Made by a program: the position numbers and the translations under genes
Shown here: positions 44,219-51,713 of the stretch, piece by piece
Layout of the letters: each line of letters opens with the position of its first letter
Numbering within the stretch: position 1 is the stretch's first letter
The notes under the pieces: model-generated
Database searches by the model: none
Told to the model about the DNA's origin: nothing
What the model saw: the letters and a program-made list of their open reading frames with translations, nothing else
NCBI RefSeq assembly: GCF_000265205.3
Contig: NC_018000.1
Location: 2,232,001-2,296,000 of the forward strand
DNA: 64,000 bases
From: Sinorhizobium fredii USDA 257
GTDB taxonomy: Bacteria; Pseudomonadota; Alphaproteobacteria; Rhizobiales; Rhizobiaceae
Direction of reading: 5' to 3'

Positions 44219-44595
44219 GATCGATGGCTCCTCCAAATCCCCCAACCGCTCGAAAGCTCCTCAGCAAATTCGAAAACGGTTTGGCTGGAAAAAAGTGTCA
44301 GAAGCGCGAAATGATGTCAATATACTGCCGGACGCCAGTTTGCAGGTACGAATTCAGACGGTTAAATGTCACAAATTCAGGAGCTTATCTTGTTTACAAC
44401 CCTGCTTCGCGTTCGTTGACTCAAAGCTCACGATGAGTGTACGCCTCATGAAATTTAAAGCGATTTGGCTGAGGTGACCGCGCAAGACAGACTCTGCTTT
44501 TCGCCAGATGCGGCAACCGGGCGATCGGTTGTCCCTTGCGGCAAAGGCGTATATTCCTCATCGAGCAACCGGGGTTAAGGGAATAGTTAGGCCGC
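44219..44595. promoter_or_regulatory. Divergent thuE-thuR promoter region with candidate ThuR operator
   Basis: The 377-base region between the divergent thuE and thuR genes has no gene. CGAAAACGGTTTGG (about 44271-44284) is a partly symmetric sequence with a central CG, as in LacI-family operators, and lies about 60 bases before thuE. A site of this type would let ThuR repress the operon; the match is weak. Confidence 0.45.
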
Positions 44596-45624
44596 ATGAA
44601 GCTCAAGGAGTTCGCCCGCCAATTGGGTCTTTCGCCGACAACGGTCAGCCGCGCGCTGAGCGGCTATCCGGAGGTGAGCGAAAAGACCCGCAAACGGGTG
44701 GCGGAAGAGGCCGTCCGGCTCGGCTATCGGCCCAACATCAATGCGGTGCGGCTGGTGACGGGGCGCGCCGGTGCGATCGGCGTCATCATGGGCCGCACCG
44801 GCGAGTTTCACTTCGCCGAATTCATGAGCGGCATGGCCGAGCGCCTGGACGGCGAGGACATCGACATCCTTGTCAGCCCGACGACGGATCGCGACTCCAC
44901 CGACGAGATTTCGCTCTACAGCCGGCTCGTCACCAGCGGCCGGGTCGATGCGGTGATCGTCCATTCGCCGAAGCCGACCGACGAGCGCATCGCCTTTCTT
45001 CACGAGCTCGGCTTTCCATTTCTGGTCCACGGCCGTTCCGAGACCGACGTGCCGCATGCCTGGATCGATATCGACAACGAGAGCGCCGTCCGGCGCGCCA
45101 CGTCCCATCTGCTCGACCTCGGCCACAAACGCGTTGCGATGATCAACGGCCGCCACGGGCGGACCTTCTCGCTGCATCGCGACAAGGGTTACCGCAATGC
45201 GCTGCAGGAGCGCGGTATTCCCTTCGATCCACGCCTTGTCGCCCATGACCACTTCACCGACGAGCTCGGTTTTCGCTATGCCCGGTCGTTTCTCGAACAA
45301 TCGCCGCGGCCGACCGCCTTCGTTGCCGGTTCGATGATGACGGCGCTCGGGATCTATCGCGCGGTGCGTTCCCGCGGGCTCGTCGTCGGACGCGACATTT
45401 CGGTGATCGCCCATGACGACGTGTTCCCCTATCTGACGGCCGACAACATGGTCCCGTCGCTTTCGGCGACCCGCTCCTCGATGCGGGCGGCCGGGGCACG
45501 ATCGGCGGATCTCGTGCTGCAACTGTTGGGCGGACGGTCGGCCGAGGAAATCCACGAGCTCTGGCCCGTCGAACTCATCCTGCGCGAGTCGACCGGCCCG
45601 GCGCCAGCGGAAGCACAGTCTTGA
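44596..45624 (+). CDS. thuR: ThuR LacI-family regulator
   Basis: A 342-residue repressor: N-terminal LacI helix-turn-helix (MKLKEFARQLGLSPTTVSRA with hinge RLGYRPNINAVRLV) and a periplasmic-binding-like sensor domain (IGVIMGRTGEFHF ... VIAHDDVFPYLTADNMVPSLSATRSS). It is divergent from thuE, as in S. meliloti. It probably represses thuEFGKAB unless trehalose or a related sugar is present. The stop overlaps a TTG start of the next gene. Confidence 0.92.
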   Translation: MKLKEFARQLGLSPTTVSRALSGYPEVSEKTRKRVAEEAVRLGYRPNINAVRLVTGRAGAIGVIMGRTGEFHFAEFMSGMAERLDGEDIDILVSPTTDRDSTDEISLYSRLVTSGRVDAVIVHSPKPTDERIAFLHELGFPFLVHGRSETDVPHAWIDIDNESAVRRATSHLLDLGHKRVAMINGRHGRTFSLHRDKGYRNALQERGIPFDPRLVAHDHFTDELGFRYARSFLEQSPRPTAFVAGSMMTALGIYRAVRSRGLVVGRDISVIAHDDVFPYLTADNMVPSLSATRSSMRAAGARSADLVLQLLGGRSAEEIHELWPVELILRESTGPAPAEAQS

Positions 45625-46847
45625 GCGAGCAAGTCATCGCACGCAAAGAGGTCGCGATCATCGGCGGCGGACCGGCCGGCCTGATGGCGGCCGAGACCCT
45701 GGCGGAGCTCGGCCATGCGGTGACGATCTACGAGGTGATGCCGACAGCCGCGCGCAAGTTACTGCTTGCTGGCAAGTCCGGGCTCAACATCACTCATTCC
45801 GAGAGCTATCAGCGCTTCGCGATGCGCTTCGGCCACGCGTCCGATCGCCTCCGCCCTGCCCTCGACGCCTTCACGCCCGACGACATACGAACCTGGGCGG
45901 CCGGGCTCGGCACAGAAACCTTCGTCGGCTCCTCCGGCCGCGTCTTTCCGAAGGCGATGAAGGCCTCCCCGCTGCTGCGGGCCTGGCTGCGCCGGCTGGA
46001 GGCCAAGCGCGTCAGGCTCCTCACCCGCCACCGCTGGATCGGCCTTGCGGAGGACGGCTATCTGTTCGAGACGCCGGAGGGACGGAAGACCGTCCACTGC
46101 GACGCCGCGCTGCTGGCACTTGGCGGCGCAAGCTGGCCGCGGCTCGGCTCCGACGCCGCCTGGGTGCCTTGGCTGGCCGCCAAGGGAGTAGAAGTCCACC
46201 CGTTTCGCCCCGCCAATTGCGGCTTCGACGTCGCCTGGAGCGAGGCATTCGTGGGGCGCTTCGCCGGCGAACCCTTGAAATCCGTCGCCGCCACGTCCGG
46301 AGCCGGCGCCCTTCCGGGCGAATTCGTGGTGAGCCGCCACGGGATCGAAGGCAGCCTTGTCTACGCCCATGCGGCGGCCCTGCGCGACCAGCTCGAGCGG
46401 GACGGCAAGGCCGCGCTTACGCTCGATCTCGCGCCGGGTCGAAGCCTGGACCGCCTGACGCGGGATCTGGCGCGCCAGGACGGCAAGGCGAGCTTTGCCA
46501 ATCGCCTCAGGAAGGGCGCCGGCCTCGAAGGCGTCAAAGCGGCGCTGTTACGCGAGCTCGTGCCGGCGGCATCGAAGGCCGATCCAGAAAGGCTGGCAGT
46601 CACCATAAAGGCCTTGCCCATCCCGCTGCTGCGGCCGCGGCCAATCGCCGAGGCGATCTCGTCGGCCGGCGGCATCGGCTTTGATCAGATCGACGCTCAC
46701 TTCATGCTGAAGGCGCTCCCCGGCCTCTTCGTCGCTGGCGAGATGCTCGACTGGGAAGCGCCAACCGGCGGTTACCTGCTGACCGCCTGCATTGCGACGG
46801 GCCGTGCCGCGGCGCGCGGCATCGAGGCCTGGCTCGTTCGCGACTAA
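45621..46847 (+). CDS. FAD-dependent oxidoreductase of the HI0933/BaiN-like flavoprotein group
   Basis: A 408-residue flavoprotein: N-terminal FAD-binding motif AIIGGGPAGLMAAETLAELG, AARKLLLAGKSGLNITHSE (typical of the TIGR03862/HI0933 group), and a C-terminal G-E-MLDWEAPTGGYLLTACIATGRAAARGI block that closes the FAD site. The start is TTG 45621, overlapping the thuR stop (TTGA); the FAD motif begins within 12 residues, so a much later start is unlikely. Substrate unknown. Co-transcription with thuR is probable. Confidence 0.85.
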   Translation: MSEQVIARKEVAIIGGGPAGLMAAETLAELGHAVTIYEVMPTAARKLLLAGKSGLNITHSESYQRFAMRFGHASDRLRPALDAFTPDDIRTWAAGLGTETFVGSSGRVFPKAMKASPLLRAWLRRLEAKRVRLLTRHRWIGLAEDGYLFETPEGRKTVHCDAALLALGGASWPRLGSDAAWVPWLAAKGVEVHPFRPANCGFDVAWSEAFVGRFAGEPLKSVAATSGAGALPGEFVVSRHGIEGSLVYAHAAALRDQLERDGKAALTLDLAPGRSLDRLTRDLARQDGKASFANRLRKGAGLEGVKAALLRELVPAASKADPERLAVTIKALPIPLLRPRPIAEAISSAGGIGFDQIDAHFMLKALPGLFVAGEMLDWEAPTGGYLLTACIATGRAAARGIEAWLVRD

Positions 46848-47049
46848 TCGGGCTTTGCGACAACCCTATCCGTGAGCGGAAAGCTCATTCGATCTACATT
46901 CATGAACTGAATTCACAGGCGTTTCAACAAGGCAGCCGCTTATCGCGGCGGCGCGGCGCTAGCATATTGCACTGCGAAAGACCAACCGTCGTCAACGCCT
47001 CTTCAAGCCTCCGCTCGCACTCCGAACAGTGGGGGGAAACGGATTTGCC

Positions 47050-48231
47050 ATGCCTCTCGCTATCTTCGCCCTGACGATCGCCGCTTACGCGATCGGCACC
47101 ACTGAATTCGTCATCGTCGGTCTGTTGCCGACGGTCGCGACCGACCTCGACATTACCCTGCCGCTCGCCGGCCTTATCGTCAGCGTTTATGCGCTCGGCG
47201 TCACCTTCGGCGCCCCCATTCTCACCGCACTCACTAGCAGGATCGAGCGCAAGCCGCTACTGCTCGGCTTGATGGCGCTCTTCATCGCCGGCAATACGGC
47301 AGCTGCACTTTCGTCGAGCTATGAAATGCTGCTCGTCGCCCGCGTCTTCTCGGCCTTCGCCCACGGTGTGTTCTTCTCGGTCGGCTCGACGATCGCCGCC
47401 GATCTCGTTCCGGAAAATCGCCGCGCCTCGGCGATCGCCATGATGTTCATGGGGCTGACCGTCGCAATCGTCACCGGCGTGCCGATCGGCACCCATATCG
47501 GCCAGATCTTCGGTTGGCGCACGACCTTCTGGGCCGTTGCGGCGCTCGGCGTGATCGCCTTTGCCGGCATCGCGGCGCTCCTGCCGAAGTCGCTCTCCAG
47601 GGCTACCCCGGCAAGCCTTGTCGACCAGCTCCGCGTGCTTTCCTCCGGCCGCCTGCTGATCGTCTTCGCGATGACCGCGCTCGGCTATGGCGGCACCTTC
47701 GTCGCCTTTACCTACCTCGCGCCGATCCTTCAGGAAATCACCGGCTTTTCGCCCGAAAGCGTCGGCCTGATCCTGGTTCTCTACGGCGTCGCCATCGCCA
47801 TCGGCAATATCGCCGGCGGGCGGATCGCCAACACCAATCCGGTGAAGGCGCTTATCGGCCTCTTCCTCCTCCAGGCGCTGGTACTCTTCGCCTTCTCCTT
47901 CACGGCGGCTTCCCCGGTGCCGACGCTCGTCACGCTGGCCGCGCTCGGCTTCCTCTCCTTCGCAAATGTTCCGGGGTTGCAGCTCTATGTCGTCCAGCTT
48001 GCCAAGGAGCATCGACCCGGCACCATCGATGTCGCCTCGGCGCTCAACATCGCCGCCTTCAACCTCGGCATCGCGCTCGGTGCCTGGCTCGGCGGCACGG
48101 TGGTGGACTCCGCCCTCGGTCTCGCTGCGACGCCCTGGGTCGGCGCCGTCCTCGTGTCCCTCGCACTGCTCTTGACCCTCTGGAGCGGTGCACTGGATCG
48201 GCGCTCCACCGGCGCATTGCAGGCCGCCTGA
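47050..48231 (+). CDS. MFS transporter, DHA1 (AraJ/sugar-efflux-like) family
   Basis: A 393-residue major facilitator with 12 hydrophobic segments. LTIAAYAIGTTEFVIVGLLPTVATDLDI is the typical start of the AraJ/NepI-like DHA1 group, RIERKPLLLGLMALF carries the loop 2-3 region, and motif ALGYGGTFVAFTYLAPIL begins the second half. The start ATG 47050 (MPLAIF) is chosen on family length; a GTG 21 bases upstream is possible. It exports sugars or drugs; substrate unknown. A 9-base-stem hairpin follows the gene. Confidence 0.87.
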   Translation: MPLAIFALTIAAYAIGTTEFVIVGLLPTVATDLDITLPLAGLIVSVYALGVTFGAPILTALTSRIERKPLLLGLMALFIAGNTAAALSSSYEMLLVARVFSAFAHGVFFSVGSTIAADLVPENRRASAIAMMFMGLTVAIVTGVPIGTHIGQIFGWRTTFWAVAALGVIAFAGIAALLPKSLSRATPASLVDQLRVLSSGRLLIVFAMTALGYGGTFVAFTYLAPILQEITGFSPESVGLILVLYGVAIAIGNIAGGRIANTNPVKALIGLFLLQALVLFAFSFTAASPVPTLVTLAALGFLSFANVPGLQLYVVQLAKEHRPGTIDVASALNIAAFNLGIALGAWLGGTVVDSALGLAATPWVGAVLVSLALLLTLWSGALDRRSTGALQAA

Positions 48232-48251
48232 TCCTTGTTCATCAGGCTTCC

Positions 48252-48282
48252 AGCGGCCCGATGCATGACGCGCCGGGCCGCT
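48252..48282 (+). terminator. Hairpin after the MFS gene
   Basis: Inverted repeat AGCGGCCCG / CGGGCCGCT with a 13-base loop, 20 bases after the stop, followed by a short pyrimidine run (CTTCT). Confidence 0.55.
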
Positions 48283-48309
48283 CTTCTATGCTTCCCCTCT
48301 CCGCGCCGC

Positions 48310-48519
48310 TCAGTCGTCGATCCGGAATCCGACCTTCATGACCACCTGATAGTGGGCCACCTTGCCATTGACGATCTGCCCGCGAATCTGGTCGACCTCG
48401 AACCAGTCGAGGTTACGCATCGTTTTCGAAGCCCGCGAAATCGCCGTTTCGATGGCTTCGTTAACCGAGTTCGGAGAACTTCCGATCAGTTCAACTTTCT
48501 TATAGACGTGCCCGCTCAC
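48310..48519 (-). CDS. Dodecin family flavin-binding protein
   Basis: A 69-residue protein matching dodecin: KKVELIGSSPNSVNEAIETAISRASKTMRNLDWFEVDQIRGQI, with the flavin-stacking tryptophan in LDWFEV. Dodecins form hollow 12-mers that store riboflavin or FMN. Convergent with the MFS gene. Monocistronic. Confidence 0.9.
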   Translation of the reverse strand: MSGHVYKKVELIGSSPNSVNEAIETAISRASKTMRNLDWFEVDQIRGQIVNGKVAHYQVVMKVGFRIDD

Positions 48520-48749
48520 CGTATCCTCCTCAAAGGTTTCCGATTTGGCATCCTTGGCATCTAGGTCGACAGCAGCATGCGTCGCCGCTGACTAGCCGAT
48601 CATGCCTCCGTTGCGTCCCCGCCGCCAGCGAAAGCTCGAAATTGCGGTCGACCGCGCCGGCAAAACGCATCGGCAGGGCGAAAATCAATTCACCGCGGCA
48701 CCGGCGCGGGCTATAGCGGGTTTCATTCGATGCCGCTCTGGAGCTCGCC

Positions 48750-49982
48750 ATGACTGATACCGTCACCGACCGTTTCTTGCGCTACGTCGTCATCGACACC
48801 CAGTCGGACCCCACGTCACCGACGCAGCCCTCCACCGAAAAGCAGAAGACTCTCGGCCGTTTGCTGGTCGAGGAGTTGCTGGCGATCGGCCTTGCCGACG
48901 CCCATCTCGACGAGCACGGCTACGTCTATGCGACCATTCCGTCGAACGTGGACAAGCCGGTGCCGGTGATCTGCTTCTGCTCGCATATGGACACGGCGCC
49001 CGACTTCACCGGCACCAACGTCAAGCCGCAGATCGTCCGCAACTACGCGGGTGGCGACATCCGGCTCGCGGGCGATCCGGCGCAGGTGATCCGCGTCAGC
49101 GACAATCCGGCGCTCGCCGACCAGATCGGCAACGACATCATCACGACCGACGGCATGACGCTGCTCGGCGCCGACGACAAGGCCGGTCTCGCCGAGATCG
49201 TCGCGGCCGCCCAGCGCCTCGTCGACAATCCCGACATTCGACACGGAACGATCAAGATCCTCTTTACGCCCGACGAAGAGATCGGCCGCGGCGTCGACAA
49301 GGCGGACCTTGAAAAGCTCGGCGCCGCCTTCGCCTACACGGTCGACGGCGAGACGGCCGGCCATATCGAGGACGAGACATTCTCGGCCGACAGCGTCGAT
49401 ATCACCATCCACGGCGTCGCCATCCATCCGGGCTTCGCCAAGGGCAAGATGGAAAACGCCATCAAGATCGCCGCGGCGATCGTCGATCGGCTGCCGAAGG
49501 ACATGGCGCCGGAGACGACGGCCGGCCGCGAGGGCTTCGTCCATCCGACCGGCCTGACCGGTTCGATGGAGAAGGCCACCTTGAGCTTCATCGTCCGCGA
49601 TTTCGAAGAAGAGGGCCTCGCCGCCAAGGAGCAGATGCTCGATCACCTGGCGAGAAGCGTCATGAAGGACTATTCCGGCTCCAGCTACAGCTTCGAGGTC
49701 AAGGAGCAATACCGCAACATGAAGGCGATCCTCGACCGCCATCCGGAGATCGTCGAGAATGCCGTCGAGGCGATCCGCCGCGCCGGGATGACGCCGGTTC
49801 GCGGCAGCATCCGCGGCGGCACCGACGGGTCGCGGCTGTCCTTCATGGGCCTGCCCTCCGCCAACCTCTTTGCCGGCGGCCACGCCTTCCACTCGCCGCT
49901 TGAATGGATCAGCCGGCAGGACATGGAGAGAGCGGTGGAGACGATCGTCGAACTGGCGAAGGTCTGGGCGGAGCGGAGTTAG
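48750..49982 (+). CDS. pepT: Peptidase T (tripeptidase)
   Basis: A 410-residue M20 metallopeptidase. CSHMDTAPDFTG and ITTDGMTLLGADDKAG contain zinc-ligand residues, TPDEEIGRG holds the catalytic glutamate pair, and GGTDGSRLSFMGLPSANLFAGGHAFHSPLEW ends the active site. It removes the N-terminal residue from tripeptides in the cytoplasm. Length is normal for PepT. Confidence 0.93.
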   Translation: MTDTVTDRFLRYVVIDTQSDPTSPTQPSTEKQKTLGRLLVEELLAIGLADAHLDEHGYVYATIPSNVDKPVPVICFCSHMDTAPDFTGTNVKPQIVRNYAGGDIRLAGDPAQVIRVSDNPALADQIGNDIITTDGMTLLGADDKAGLAEIVAAAQRLVDNPDIRHGTIKILFTPDEEIGRGVDKADLEKLGAAFAYTVDGETAGHIEDETFSADSVDITIHGVAIHPGFAKGKMENAIKIAAAIVDRLPKDMAPETTAGREGFVHPTGLTGSMEKATLSFIVRDFEEEGLAAKEQMLDHLARSVMKDYSGSSYSFEVKEQYRNMKAILDRHPEIVENAVEAIRRAGMTPVRGSIRGGTDGSRLSFMGLPSANLFAGGHAFHSPLEWISRQDMERAVETIVELAKVWAERS

Positions 49983-50134
49983 GACGCTCGCTTGTCCACA
50001 AGGGGCGCATGAGTTGCATCTCTTGCTCAGGCTTGGGTGGTGACCGGAAGTTCTCAGCCAGAGTGCCGAAGAGCTACATCGCGGACCGGCCGGACATCGC
50101 TTGCATGTTGGCCCGACGGCATGATCCGCCGCCA

Positions 50135-50623
50135 CTATTCCAGAATGGCGACGGCTTCGACCTCGAAGAGCATGGGTTCAATTGCAAGCTTGGGGACAGG
50201 GATCAGAGTCTGCGCCGGGAGTGCCTCGCCGAACATTTCCTTGACGTTTTTGGTCAACACCTCCAGCTTGGACATATCGTGATCGACCACGAAGACCGTG
50301 AGCTTGGCGACCTGATCCGGCCTTGCACCGAGCGCATCGAGGGCGGTGCGCAGATTTGCGTAGGCCTGCTTCACCTGGACAGCGAAGTCGGGCGACAAGG
50401 CTCCAGTGCTGTCTTGGCCGCCCTGTCCGGAGATGTAGGCTAGCCGGGCTTCGCGGGGCACAATCACCGCCGTGCTGTAGCCATTCGGCGTCGGATCATA
50501 GAGGTTTCGTGGATTGACGATGATCAGCTTGAGATCATTCTCATTCGCTGTCGTCGCATTGGGAACTCCCATGGTCATGATGAGTAGCCCTCCGATAAGC
50601 AGATGCTTGATTGCGCGTGACAT
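50135..50623 (-). CDS. Exported RidA/YjgF family protein
   Basis: A 162-residue protein: signal peptide (KHLLIGGLLIMTMGVPNATTA) followed by a Rid domain (YSTAVIVPREARLAYISGQGGQD, QVKQAYANLRTALDALGA, KLTVFVVD and a late PALTLIPV-like LPAQTLIPVPKLAIEPMLFEVEAVA). Cytoplasmic RidA hydrolyses reactive enamines/imines; an exported form has no settled role. The arginine essential for deaminase activity in RidA is not in the expected A-P-R position near the end, so another activity is likely. Divergent from a TetR regulator over a shared palindrome. Confidence 0.85.
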   Translation of the reverse strand: MSRAIKHLLIGGLLIMTMGVPNATTANENDLKLIIVNPRNLYDPTPNGYSTAVIVPREARLAYISGQGGQDSTGALSPDFAVQVKQAYANLRTALDALGARPDQVAKLTVFVVDHDMSKLEVLTKNVKEMFGEALPAQTLIPVPKLAIEPMLFEVEAVAILE

Positions 50624-50700
50624 GATTTTCTCTTGGCGCTGAGGACAAAACGTGCCCCCGCGGTGCAGGATTGAACTTTAACCCATCGCCCATATGATTT

Positions 50701-50744
50701 ACTCGTACAGCGTACCATTCAATCGCACCGTACGCTGTACGAGT
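50701..50744. promoter_or_regulatory. Perfect palindromic operator between ridA-like and tetR-like genes
   Basis: ACTCGTACAGCGTAC and GTACGCTGTACGAGT form a perfect 15-base inverted repeat with a 14-base spacer. Each arm also contains GTAC-N3-GTAC, so two TetR dimers could bind. It lies 77 bases from the Rid start and 70 from the TetR start. Confidence 0.75.
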
Positions 50745-50813
50745 CAAGCGTTCAGGATCGACATTCGTCGCATCGTCGGCTTAAATCGACGTTCTGATCA
50801 GCAAGGAAGACGG

Positions 50814-51509
50814 ATGGCAGCCAAACGCAGCGGCGCTCAGAGCAAACGGTCTCAGCGGACAGGTGTGTCACTCCGGTCCGCGCAGGAGCCACGCAGTGAA
50901 CCGCCTCTCTCGCTGGAACGGATCGTGGCGACCGCGGTAGAATTGCTGGACGCCCAGGGAGTCGACGGATTGAAGATGCGTCGGCTGGCAGATCGCCTCG
51001 GCTCGGGCGCAATGAGCCTTTATTGGCACGTCGACAACAAAGAGGAGGTCTTTGATCTGGCCCTCGACTCGGTCCTCGAATATCGCGGACCGCCGCAAAT
51101 AGCTGAGTCTCAAGACTGGCGCCGCGAAGTCATTCATATGCTCGAAGACTGGCGCGCCAGCATGCTGCGCCATCCTTGGTCGGCATCGCTGTTGCCGCGC
51201 CGGGCGCTCGGCCCGAATATGCTTAGTCGCCTAGAGATGCTGAGCAAGACCTTGTCCAGAGCCGGTGTAGCGGACGCGGATTTGAACGTCACGATATGGT
51301 CGCTCTGGAACTATGTGATAGGCGCTACCGTCACCCGGGCGAGCTTCGACCTCTCGGACGACGACAGGGCCGCCGCGCAGCAGCGCCTCACACGCCTCAG
51401 CGAACACTACCCGACGATCGAACGCTCTCGTCTGCTGCTGGATAACGATTGGGACGGCGCTTTCAGGAAAGGCCTCGACTTCCTGCTTGATGGCCTCGCT
51501 CCGAGATAA
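50814..51509 (+). CDS. TetR family transcriptional regulator (TetR_C type)
   Basis: A 231-residue repressor. After a basic tail, the helix-turn-helix is LERIVATAVELLDAQGVDGLKMRRLADRLGSGAMSLYWHVDNKEEVFDLAL, the form seen in true TetR-like proteins. The rest is a helical ligand domain. ATG 50814 has GGAAG upstream; the longer ORF start lies inside the operator and is rejected. It probably controls itself and the divergent exported Rid gene. Confidence 0.85.
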   Translation: MAAKRSGAQSKRSQRTGVSLRSAQEPRSEPPLSLERIVATAVELLDAQGVDGLKMRRLADRLGSGAMSLYWHVDNKEEVFDLALDSVLEYRGPPQIAESQDWRREVIHMLEDWRASMLRHPWSASLLPRRALGPNMLSRLEMLSKTLSRAGVADADLNVTIWSLWNYVIGATVTRASFDLSDDDRAAAQQRLTRLSEHYPTIERSRLLLDNDWDGAFRKGLDFLLDGLAPR

Positions 51510-51568
51510 TGAACATTCGGCATTTCCTGGACGAGACGGTGCCGGATTGGTTCGGCATGCTGCCTACT

Positions 51569-51666
51569 GCATGTTTCCTTCAATAGGAGCCATTCCAAAA
51601 CATGCAGCAATTCCAAGTGCTACAGCGACCTTTGCGCGTCTGACAAGACGCGCGGCGCTGTAGCGC
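51569..51666. repeat. RIME-like intergenic palindromic repeat
   Basis: Includes ACATGCAGCAATTCCAAGTG, CTACAGCGACCTTTGCGCGT and the closing GCGCTGTAGCGC. It lies between the TetR and EF-G-like convergent genes and resembles the copies at 9162, 39857 and 59163. Confidence 0.75.
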
Positions 51667-51713
51667 CGTGAGCGATTGTGTCTACTGCGCCTCCTCTCCT
51701 CCCCTCGCCTCTC

